Assembly: GCF_012273895.1 (NCBI RefSeq)
Contig: NC_052116.1
Location: 124,001-188,000, forward strand
Source of the DNA: Zerene cesonia
Taxonomy: Eukaryota; Arthropoda; Insecta; Lepidoptera; Pieridae
DNA length: 64,000 bases
Reading direction: 5' to 3'
The position numbers were made by a program, and so were the translations under genes. Shown in pieces: positions 47,231-59,700 of the stretch (the stretch's first letter is position 1; each line of letters opens with the position of its first letter). The notes under the pieces are model-generated. The model saw nothing but the letters and a program-made list of their open reading frames with translations, had not been told where the DNA came from and did not search any database.

Positions 47231-50200
47231 TTTGTTAGTAGTTGTTTGGTATGTTGTTAAAGAATATGTTATCTGAAATATATATAAATAAATAAATATT
47301 TAATAAGATGCTTTGTTTAAAAAATGTGTATTTTTGTGTTATGAGCATATCCATACAGTAATTTTATAACTAAATACATAGAAATCAATGATAATTATGG
47401 TACAAACCACCATGGCCAATATGTTTCAATGAAAATAATACTTTTTCTTTTTGTTAGTGTTGGCAAAGGATCTTGTAGGTTGCCTGATAGGAAGCATACA
47501 CCTTGCCTATGTATGTTAGCTTAGATAGATAGATAAAGTTTATTAAAAGAACACATTAGCTTATCCTTTTTTCACTTCTGTAAATGGACTACCAACATGG
47601 GTTGAATAAGGTATAAACAATTGTTTCAAACCATTCTTTGTCCCTAATCCCATTAATTCATTCCTTATGCCTACTCACTTTCTAGGAAAATTAAGGTGCA
47701 GCTAGGTTCTGGCACTCCCTCTCATCATATGAAACAGTATTCCATGCTAATCTTCACTCACTGTTTTATTATAATTATGAGTATATATAAATAATGTCAA
47801 TTCAAAATGTGGTACTTGGTATGAGGTATTTTAAATAAAAGTCATACAATTTGTGTACTGTTTTATTTAACAACAACAATTAATTATGTAAAATGTACAA
47901 TTAAGTTACTATAAATTATATTATGTAAAAGCAATCAAATTGTAGACAATAGTCACGTGTCACATTGCCCAAATCACCGTTTTGTTCACACCAGTTGGTG
48001 GTGATGATGGTGAGCATCTCCATACATCCAGACGCATGGTGCAGCCCCAACTTCATAATTTGTTCAACTTTGGGTGACCATATACACGCGATTGTCTATC
48101 ACATGCTTATAACTTTATCAAAATGCATCATAAAGCCTGCTTGGGTATACTTATGTTGTAATTGCAGTTATAATCGAACAAAGTTTCGTAATGCAGCTTG
48201 CAAACAGAAGTCAACAGGTAGAGATCATCATATTACAAAAAAATTGATCTCAATTCCTTATTGTGGACCCTGACCCCATTTTTTTTTTGTATTAATAATA
48301 GATCTCTTAATTTCATTAAGAAAAAAGATATCCTATTAAATTCAGAGTTCTCGTCAAAGAAACAAATAAATCCTTTATATGTTATCACTTTATATATTTG
48401 TCCCAAATTTTCATTTGTATCACAAGAAACCCATAGGACTAACCGCGGCAGGTTCGAGGCTCTGTTCTATACGAATATCATGAGGAGTCAATCTTATATT
48501 TTAATGCCAATATACATACTTACAAGTAAAAAGCAAGATAACCGCATATACATAGCCACCCGCTTATACATAGCTCGGTATTACCATATACTTATACTGC
48601 ACGAATAAAAACCCATGATACAATAAAATTAATTAAACTATAACAAAAGAACACATCGTCAGCTGGTAAATAAACACTAAATTAACATAAAAATGGCATC
48701 TACTAACTATTGAGTGTTAGGAACTTTCTGATTTCTACATCACATTCTATACGAAAACAACTTGAAACTGCGTCGAAACAAACTTACGAGTAACTAATAA
48801 TAAATAACTTAACCGTTATAACATTTCGATCACGCCGAGAACATCGCCTTCCAGTCGTCGGATATCAGCGGTTGATTCATCTTATCAATAGACTAAGTAG
48901 ATACAAGACAAAATAAACCGTAATTGTATTCTCTTTAAGTATGAAATAATTTGAACATGTTATTTATCTGCTCATATCCAACCACCGGCGGGCGAACAAT
49001 CGAAAGCGGCTGGGAGTAAATCTAAATCGTACAATATAACGTGTAGCACCTCTTGAACACCTGAATGTGCTACGTACTCGCTATGTATCTACACACTACT
49101 CGTTTATCTACTCTCTTTAAACACATACATTGTATTGTGTATTTATTATCGATCGTTAGTAAATGCTGCTAGCAGAGTTTCAAAGAAGGTACATAAACGA
49201 TGTTGGGTATCGTTACTTATCGATATAGCGGGAACGGTGAAGTTCGATTTATATATTCTATTTTGTTACAAATGAGAAGCCATTTCAAATTTATAAAAAA
49301 GCCAAGATATTGTATGTACTTCATTATTTGTACAGACGAATTACGATATATGCTGTGAATATGTGAAAATGATTAAATATGAAATAAACAACCTTCACTT
49401 TTAGGTGGAAAGTATTATATGCAACTTTTTCATGTAAATTTGAAACATCTCTCTCGGTGATAGCATATGAAAATGAATTTATACTACATGCCTGAATTAC
49501 ACGGTCTCCATATATAATTTCATCTTATACATATCGCATGATAATTCTATATTATTACGTTGTTTAACATAATTTAATAACGTAAAATAATGTTACAAAA
49601 TGCTATTAACTATAAGTACTTTGTGGGAAATATCTAACGTGATAAATAATATAAGAAATGCCGGGTCGTGTCTGCTATTTGAAATGTAAATAAAGGAAAG
49701 TTAAATGGCACAACTATTCGGTGGGAAGTATGTAAGCGACTACGGGAAATATTAGATAGTATTGAATATACAGTAATGCAACATAGGGTTATCACAATTC
49801 CCTTTTGATGTGTGCACCCTTGCAACGGGTAGGGCTGCCACCATTTCTTATTGTATTTTATAGAGAATCCGGCATGTCGAAATATTATTTCGATCATTCC
49901 GAATTTTTCGAATGGAATTTTGTACTCATAATGGTAAGCAATTAAATGTTATTCTTACAAATTTCAAATAAAAATATAATAAATTTAAATAACTTGTGTA
50001 TAAATGTTTGTCCTAGACATCTTAGTTACACCACTGTAAACAGATAACAAACGCTGATAAAAAGTACTCACAAACAGACAACAAAGTAAAACATTTACAT
50101 GGGGAACAAAAAAAAAATAAAACTTTCACAACCTCATGAAAACAAAAAGTTATAGCAAATAGCAGACACAAGCTTTAAATAGGGAATTATATGAACAAAA

Positions 50201-50739
50201 TCGCCCATGTCTAGCTTTTAGCAACAAATGAAGAGTAAGGGTTGTATAGCAAGCGATGCTATGGGAAGCGACTAGTGTATTTTATATTATATATACGTAT
50301 TTAGATGATGTAATGATGTCGCTCCACTCGCGTAGCCGCTGTGTTAAGCGCAACCTGAAATCAAAGAAATTATTGTCTTTCTTTCTTTCTTTGTAACATT
50401 CACTTGGGTAATACTAAAACTTATATCTGTTATAGTACTATTTACTACCTAAGAAAATAAGATAAAGGTGTAGTCAATTGTGCAAGTGTATTACTTAAAA
50501 CTAATTTTGGGAAAAAGAAGAGTTATCAAGTCATTTTACTAAATTTATTAATAACTGGCAATAGTTAAGTAGATAGTACCCGAAACTGTATCATATTGAA
50601 ATCGAGAAACTACATATAACAAACTCACTAAGCGGGCGCGTCGTGAGTTCGCTGCGGCGGAGCGAAGGCGTGGCGGGGCNNNNNNNNNNCGGGGTCAGTG
50701 CGAGAAGGGCAGCGGCAGCGCGAGCCCGTACAGGGAGGG
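47231..50739. other. TPRKB 3' end and probable long raptor 3' UTR, no gene seen
   Basis: About 3.5 kb without a convincing exon on either strand. The plus-strand TPRKB transcript probably ends near 47300. On the minus strand an AATAAA-type signal near 47860 could end raptor, giving a 3' UTR of nearly 3 kb. A (TTTC)n run is at 50379-50394. A palindromic TATCGATA (DRE-like) is at about 49218. Repeat-like text is at 47455-47530. Confidence 0.4.
50680..50689. other. Assembly gap (10 N)
   Basis: Ten N in GC-rich sequence just beyond the raptor stop codon, so it should not affect the protein. Confidence 0.97.
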
Positions 50740-53700
50740 TCACCGGCGCGCCTCCGACACGTACACCGACACCGTCGAGTCCTTCGAGCCCACGCCCATC
50801 GCGCACCTGAACGTCATTCAAATACAAACGCTTATATATATGAAACTGTTAATATTTATAAAAAGGGTTGAAATAAAAGCTAGTTTATGTTATTTTTTAT
50901 GCAAATCATCAAATATATCTTTGCACTGCTAGAAATAAACTCGATGACATACATGGTTTAAATTCAAGTTATTTGAAAATGATTATGAATAAGTAAAAAG
51001 TACAGATACATTTTTCATTAAACCATTAATTAAACCGACAATTAATTGTTATTATCAGAAATCAAAGAGATAATTAAAAATATTGTATTTATTAATTGGT
51101 CTTTTTACACCAACAGTCTGTACAGTACATTAATATCCGTAGATATTACAAGCAATGTTATGTCTCGTCTTGGCTCGTCAGATCTGGCACGTGTACGCAT
51201 TTCAGGCGCCCACAACACTTCGGCAAAAGTATCAAATTGACTGACATTTAGAACGATTTTTTTAATAGTCAATACATATAGAATAATTATGAAAATATTT
51301 ATGAAAAATAGTATATCTTCAGTAGTTTATATATGACAAGTATGCGCGGCACCTGAGCGGGTGGAAGGTGAGGCAGGAGACGGGCCCGATGCGCGCGCCC
51401 ATGAACCCCTCGTGGAACTTGATGGTGTTGAGGTGTGCGCCGCGCAGGTCGTAGATGCTGATGCACTGGTTCACCGACCCGCTGCACCCACACAACAATA
51501 TATAATAATAAAACGTCATCAATTTATCATTATAAAATGAAAACCAATCAACGAGTTCATTTGAGTACATTATAAAAAGTATACGTGTATGAATGACTCT
51601 GTGATGATGAGACTACATCACAGGGTGCATGATGCGAGACGCACAGAGGAGAGGGTAGGGTGTATCATGTGCGGCGGTAGATGTTGAAGTTTGGTGAAGG
51701 TGTGGTGTAGATGTGGTATAGATTGGTATATAGATCCGGTGTAGGTGCGGTGTTGGTGCGGTGTAGGTTTGCTGTAGGTGCGCACGTACCAGGCGAGCAG
51801 AGGCGCGCGCGGGTGCACGTCGAGCGCGGCGAGCGGCGCGGGCGCGCGCACCACCACCACGGCCGCCGACACCTTGCGCGTGTCGTAGATGCGCACCGTG
51901 CCGTCCATGCTGCTCACAACACGTTTATTGCGTTACATATTGTACTTCAAATGGAAGGAAGAAAGAGAGAAAATATAATTATTTAAATTATTCAAAGACT
52001 ATAAAAAAAAGAATTCAAATAAAATGAGTATAAAATGAATATATGCGCGTGCTGTTTCAACTCTGTTTCTTTATGGTCCACAATAGAGAAGTAAAAGTAA
52101 AAGTAAAAGTGAAGGTAAGGGCGCACCATCCGGTGACGATGGCGTGGTGGTCGTGCCTGGGCGCGGCGGCGAGCACGGGCGCGGCGTGGTCGCGCAGCGA
52201 GTAGAGCGGGCGGCGCGGCGCGCGCTCGTCCCACGCGCGCACGCCGCCGTCCGCGAACCCGCACACCGCCTGCCAGCGCCCGCGCCACAGCGCCGTCGCC
52301 GCCGCCTCGCTGCCTGCAACACGCAATACATTCAAAGTATCTCTATGCAATATTCTATTTGATTTTTCGAGATTGACGCACTCGAGCGAACAAACACTCT
52401 CCAGCTTCATATATCAAATATAGACAGGTTAGTCTAAAATTTAAGAAATGTAAATTGCGAAAGATACTTTAAGGAGTACGAACGAACGTCACGTATCATT
52501 AAAAAGCGTGCAAGATAGATAAAGTAGGAAGTGTCAGCTGACCGGTGTCGATGTCGGCGTGCAGCAGCTCGGCCACGGCGTCCCACAGGCGCACGGTGGG
52601 CGCGGGGCCGGCCAGCGCCAGGCTGCAGCGGCGCGCGCTCCAGCGCAGCAGCGTGCCCGGCGGCGGCGCCGCCCACCCGCCGCCCGCGCCCGCGCCGCCG
52701 CCCACTGCGCGCGCACACACACACACACACACACATGTTACTGATTCATTCACTCTATAACATCATTTATTTATTTATCAAAACATTTTGTTACATATAT
52801 GTAAATTAAGAACCCTTGCTCCCACACTAGGATTCGCGATTGGATTTAGAATTATAACATGAGGAGGTGCAGATGTATTTGCACTAAAATATCATACTAT
52901 AACAGTTAAATATAATAGAACTTGGTAAAGAGTCAATTCGAAGGACCAACGGGATGTAATATTATCTACAACGGTCTAAAGTTATACGACGAATGGAAAA
53001 AAAAAAATTCATTAATTATAACTTGTCTGTTAGCCTTGCTACAAATGCTAAATTGTTATCCATCCTATAAGTCACTTACTACAAATAACTACAATGAACA
53101 AAAAAAATTAAAAGACATGCTAATTATTATTGTCATACAACAAAAAAAAGATACAGAAAATGTATAAGTATGAGTAAATATAAGAGGCATAACAATTTTA
53201 AACTAAACTATAAATTTACCGCAAATATTTCGCACAACACATACTATTGTATGTGTTTATATTCTATTTGAGCTCTACCACACATGCAAAAGCGCAACTA
53301 CCCGCACTTTGCCAACCCAGAGTAATTTTACAAGGGGTAACCAGCATGATTATAAGCCTAAGCGTGTGAAGGACGAGAGTAATGCGAGAAGTATGTTAGT
53401 AGGTAAGTAAAAAGTCGGTAAGTAAGCGAGCGAGTATCGTTGGCGACTCACGCTCGGAGTCGGAGCGCGCCTTGCCGGCCGCCTGCCGCTCGTCCGCCGA
53501 GCTGAACTGCTCCGACACCAGCTGCGCTAGACCTGCACACGCACACCGGTTCACCAACACGCACCTATCGACCCTAACCTACACCTTGTCCCGAGTACCA
53601 ATTTGTTTGGTATCCCATAGTGACGTATGTAATGCGTGCGGAGCACGGTAATAGGTCCAATACAATTAATATACTCTAACTCTATGCATTTTAATGTAAG

Positions 53701-56700
53701 AACCTGGCTCACTCTCATCAGAAGGACCAATACGTACCAAGTGTACTCTAACATATGATGATACCCGTCCTTCTTTTCATACTTATGTGACTACTATATA
53801 TTACTAGCTGCACCCGGCAAACGCTGTTCTGCCTTACTCTTATCATTTAGGGGTATGAAAAATAGAAGAGAATCGGTCTCATAGATACCGGATAAGCACA
53901 AAAAATTTTATCAAAATCGGTCAAACGGTTTCGGAGGAGTATGGCAACGAAAACTGTGACACGAGAATTTTATATATTAGATTGAGTCAACTATTATTCT
54001 AGTAACTAGCACAGCAAAATCCGAGGCAATAAAGGTAATTGACGTGGCCATTGCCTCGTCACGTGCTGATATCGTCAGATTTCTATTAATTAGGACACGT
54101 GATAGGGTAGACCATCTCATACACAAAATGTTGAGTTTTGTATTATAATACATATGGACATAACATACAGTCATTAAATAAAGTAATGACAACTATTACC
54201 ATGCAAATAATTGCAAATATTCCGGTGTCATATAAAAAAATGGCCACATAAGATTAAGTAAATATGAATTATTTATATATGTTATGACGATTCAAAAGTG
54301 CTGCTGAAAGGAGTCTAACTGAATAAATATATGTTTGAGTTTGAGTTAGAATTAAAAATTCTCACAGTGCAAAATTCGTTTCGGATGAAAATCGAATGCT
54401 AAAAACGTAACAATTATTCATAGTAGATAATATATAATGTTGAAGCATGCTCTTGTTCATTCCGATTAGTGAGAAGCAAATGATTATGATCACAATGCAA
54501 CCCCGCAATGTTAGCACGGTACACGGTACACGGTACACGGTACAAATATTCTCTAGTCTACATTTTAGAAGTTTTTTTATTGAACATTTAGTATAGACGT
54601 ACATTTGACTAAATTGCTAAAAGAGCCTAATAGTTAAAAAATTAATCTCTATTTGGGAAACACAAAGAGAACACCACAAGGACTGCAACATCTAATACAT
54701 GTATTATGAACAAACATGCTGTATATTTTGTTACTTTTTTAATGTTAAACGTGTTAACAATTCACAATTTTCACATAAGTTTGTTCACACTTGTTGACGT
54801 GTGTATTTTTAAACGGGCATCTGCCGTTTGCCTATTGCATAAATGCGTGTGTACATTGTTATTGTTGTGTTTACTTCATGTTTGTGTGTGTGTGTGTGTG
54901 TGTGTGCGTGTGTGTGTGCGTGCGTGCATGTATACTGACTGTAGATGGGCTGCGCGGGCGGCGGGCGGTAGTCGGGCGCGGGCCGCACGTCGAGCGCGCG
55001 CCACGCCGACACCAGCTGCGGCTCCGTGCTGCTGCCGGACGTCGACGGCCTGCGCACGCACACGCGTATCGGTTAGCACACTGGGTGTGGGGGGGCGCGG
55101 CGGGGGCGGGGGCGACGCGTACCGGTAGATGGCGAGGTTGCCCTGGTGCGAGGCGACGGCGAGCGCGGTGTGGTGGTGCGCGTTGAGGTAGGCGAGCGCC
55201 GTGATGCGGCCCCACGTGCGCCGCCACGTGCCCACGCACAGCTTCGCCGCCGTGCCCCAGTCCCATATCCTGGAAGCGGATGTTGCATTATTCGCTTTCA
55301 AACGATGTTACCAAAATCTAAGAAGGTTCTGAATCCAACTGTATTTTATTTTTTGGCTTATTCCTCGATCGGTAGAATTACTTTTTGTGGTGGTTATAAA
55401 GCTGTTGTCCATTATTCTTGTGTTTAATAGAAAAGACGTCTCAGTGGTTTGAAGCTTGGACTTAACAAAAGAAAAAGTGATTTTTTTTTATTTATCTGGA
55501 CATTACCACCACCACCACTCGAACCGGTGAAGGAACATCATCGTGAGGTAACCCGTAAGTCGAGGAATCAATAGACACGACATGCGACATCTGCCAATCT
55601 ACAGTCGGTCAGCGTGGTAGATTATGACCCGAACACTCATAGAAGGCGTGTGTCCCTATAGCGGGGACAAACATGGGCTCATGATGGTGGCGGCTCACCC
55701 GAAGTTGTCCTTGGAGGCGACGGCGGCGTGCTGCTCGTACGGGTGGAACAGCACGACGGCGGGCGGCAGCGGGCAGCGCGAGTGGAACGCCTGCGTCTCC
55801 AGCCGCGCCACGCGGCTCGTGCGCAGCGCTGCAGTCACGCACGGGCACGTTAGGTATCTTTCTTGCAAAGTACTTTACGTGAGGCAGTTCAAAGAACAAA
55901 TAAATTAAGTAAGGAATATAACGGCGTTACTTACTAATTTTCAAAACCTTTTTCAGGTGTATTATTTAGGTAAAACCTCAAGAGCTGTAGCACGTAGCAA
56001 ACGCAAAGAGCGTGTCTCACCGCGCGCCTCCCTGCGGATGCTGGTGTTGCGCGCGCGCCGCCACAGCCGCTCGTGGTAGGCGCGGCACTCGACGTCGTCG
56101 TCGGCGCGCTCGCCCCCNNNNNNNNNNNNNNNNNNNNNNNNNNNNNNNNNNNNNNNNNNNNNNNNNNNNNNNNNNNNCGCCCACTCCACGTACTGCGTGC
56201 TCACTATCGGCCTCTTCGCCGTTTGACCTGCGCACACACATGCATAACATACATTACATACATAGGAATGTAAGTTTTGTTTAAGCATGCTGTGCTGGCA
56301 GAAAGCTCACTGGAAGTTGAGGAAGTGGAGTCTCGGTCTCGATGCGCCACTGAGTCCTCGGATATAGTGTGCGGCAGACCCGACTTGCCGCGACGGTGAC
56401 CTGCGCACACGCAACGATAACGTGTTTATATTTTTAGTATTCAGTATTTAAATGAATGAACATGAAAAACAAAGTCATCAGTCGATCACTGAAAATTTTT
56501 ATATACAGAGTTCTGAACTTGACAGTTTTATATTACACACATAAATGAAATTAAATTATAAAGTATTTGTAGTTCATTCGCACGCAAGGGTGCATTCAAA
56601 TTAGAGCATACATTAAAAAAATATAATTTAAAACGTTATAAAATAAATAATGTCAAGATGCTGGTACCGAGGTGCGGGGTGTGGGGGTGGGGCGGCGGCG

Positions 56701-59700
56701 CGGGCCGCGTGTTGGGCGACGGCGGCAGCGAGCTCGACCCGCTGCTGGAGTGCCGCTCCACCTCGCGCCCCACGCTGTCCACCTGACACGCGATCGCATC
56801 ATATTTAGTACTAGCTTTTTTTTTTGAGAAAATTTTTTTTTGTTAAATTCCGAGCAGTTTAATAGATTGTAAACCTTACTCTTGAATCACTCTCTTTTAC
56901 AAAAACCCATCACATTCACATAGACACTAAGGGGCTGTTAATTCATCAGGTCATGTTATATTTGGAATTTTTTAACTCCCTTCCCTTGGTGTTACCTGGT
57001 GAGGTTACGAAACAATAATAAGATAAAGAAAATATTTTCGCCCCGATATTATTTGCGACTAGCTGCGCCACGCGGTTTCACCCGCGTAAGTCTTTATCCC
57101 GTAAGAATATCGGGTTAAAAAGTTGCCTATGAGTTATTCCAGTTGTTCAGTTGTCGACGTGCCAAATTTTATTGCAATCGGGTCAGTATTTTTTGCGTGA
57201 AAGAGTAACAAACACTCACACACATCCTTACTTCCGCATTTATAAGATTAGTAGCAGGGGTAGTAGGAAGTAGGATAGGATAGGATTAGTAGGAAGTAGG
57301 ATAAGATGTCAAAGTTAAATAGACAGCAAAAGCAATAAGTCAAAATAAGATCCCGGCACCTGATTGGCTATATAGCCGATGACGTCATTGGCCATCTGCG
57401 AGAGCGTGGGGTGCGGCTCGCGGCACATGGCGCACACGCAGCCCCACAGCTTCATGTAGACCGAGCCGAAGCCGATGGCGGGCAGCGCCAGCGAGTGGTG
57501 CGGCGAGGCGTGGCGCGGCGGCCGGCCCCCCGCCAGCGCCTCCTGCCCGCGGTCCACCTGCCCGCCGCCCGCGCCGCCCGCGCCGCCCGCGCCGCCCGCG
57601 CCGCGCCCGCCCTCCCTGCGCACGCACCACACAAAAATACAGTTAATGCTTGTGGAATTTAATGTCATTACAATACATATTGTGTCAAATATAAACTGAA
57701 GTACGTCACATTTTTATTTCTAGTGACGATATCGAAACTCACCTATCACTACGTCGCATTCGCTCTTGAATGTATACAGCTATGAAGTGTTGCTCGAATA
57801 TAAGTACCACCCACTGCAACGCTGAAATAATAAGACAATATCCACATAAGCATTAAAAATATCAAATTCACAAAGCTATCTCAATAAAGTTTTATAAATG
57901 CGATAGCGTATTTGTTTGTTCGCTCTTCGAAAGTAAGAGAGTGACATAAATTACTTTATATTGAGGGGACGTCTCACTTCTCTTAGATCTGTTATAATGC
58001 GCATTTATATCGCTCTAAAATTAAATTTTGATAAAATGCGACTTTTTCTATGACATATCATATGTCGAAAGAACAAACAAAATTGGGTTCTGTTATTCTG
58101 GATGTAGGATGTAGTTTGTCGCTTACCGGCGAGGATCTCGGCGCGCGGCAGCGGCGAGGCGTCGAGCGCGAGGCGCTTGGCGAGCAGCACGGCCACCTGG
58201 TGGTCGAGCGCGTTGGCGTGGTCGGTGCGCGGCGCGGCCGGCGCGGCGCCCACGAAGCAGCCCAGCGCGAACGCGCACGCGGCGCGCGTGTCCGGCCGCG
58301 CGTGCGCCAGCAGCGGCGCCAGCTTCTCGTGCGCCAGGTCGCGCACGCCGGCCCAGCGCGCCGCCTCGCACCCGCGCCACAGCCGCCCCAGCCCCACGCA
58401 CGCCCACTGCTGGAGTGCGCCGCCCCCCCCGCCCGCCCCACCCGCCTCGCCCTCGTGCAGCTGCTCCAGGCACGCCGATATCATCGAGCCCTGCGCACCT
58501 CGCACAGATGAGAATCGTGTTCCCGCAAATTGAATATCATAAATATTATATAATTAAATATCATATCGGTCAACATTTCATTTACATATATATATATATA
58601 GCAGACTTTTATTGTACGTTATGTTAATCTAAAATTAGAGAAAAGAAGAAAAAAAGCTCATGAGCAATCATATACAACAGCTAAATTGGTAGAATCAAAG
58701 TATTATAAATTTCAGGATCTTATAAAGTCTTCAATGTGCACACACATCAAAATGTATATATCAATGAAAATAATGAAACTAAACACTACTAAAAAGAATC
58801 TACAACCAACCTGAAGCGCAGCCTCTTGGCCCGCCGGATAATTGTCCACAATGCCGGCCAGCACGAACGCCGCCAGCGTGCGGTGCTCCGTCTGGAACGT
58901 GACGCATTTCAGTTGAAATAAACTTACAAGGGAAACTTTATATTGTTATGTAAAGAACGATTTACATTTGGGTCTGTACAATACGTTATCTGGTACTGAT
59001 ATAACCGAATAAATAATGTTACTGTTAATTGTCACGCGTCGTGATTGTTCCAAGATGTTCAGCTGAACGCCGCCCGCAGTACATGGTGCTACTGACTTAA
59101 GTGTGCTGAGGTCGTTGCAGTAAACAATATGTGTTATGTGAGAAATTTTTGAAAGAATAGAAAAAATTTGATCACGAGGCGGGATTCGAACCCGCGTTTC
59201 TTGCCTAACCGTAGCAACGCCTAGCCTCTCGGCCACCCGTGATCCTGCCACAGTAATCGAATTTCTTCTACTCTTTCGGTTTCATGTCCCTAAGGGGCAC
59301 CCCACGCCATCTATTGAGATGATTAAGAACCATCACAACCAATACGAAACATTGTTTCAATGATTACAATATTGTATCGATGGAACGTAGCTTTTGAGAT
59401 TTTTTTTTTATTTTTTATAAAATAAATTTCTCAACTATAAATCATTTCAATGCTATAAAACTAAAAATTAAAAATATGTGTTATGTGTTTGACTTACATC
59501 AACGGATGGATCCTGGAGTATAGCGAGGAAGTATTTGTGACCCTTTGCGTTAACCAGATCTACTTGACAACTCTGTAAGAATAATATAATGATCGTCATG
59601 TGGGAACAAATTGATCTATAGATATTATTACATATTTGTATATATTATCTGAATAACAAAGTTGAATTTCAAATTGATTTCATATAATTTCCATATGAAA

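Noticed and set aside
47965..48608. Frames of 102 and 115 codons downstream of TPRKB
   Set aside because: AT-rich, no domain, no splice logic, and overlapping the probable raptor 3' UTR.
52434..58533. Many Arg/Ala/Pro-rich frames on both strands
   Set aside because: Shadow frames of very GC-rich raptor exons. The correct frame was chosen by splice phase and similarity to raptor.
59171..59243. A functional tRNA gene
   Set aside because: The cloverleaf is good, but the anticodon loop lacks the invariant U33 and the sequence recurs with its flank in decayed form, so it is a repeat-borne tRNA-like core.
58946..59251. 101-codon minus-strand frame in a raptor intron
   Set aside because: It starts inside the tRNA-like repeat core and continues into repeat body. 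No protein similarity.
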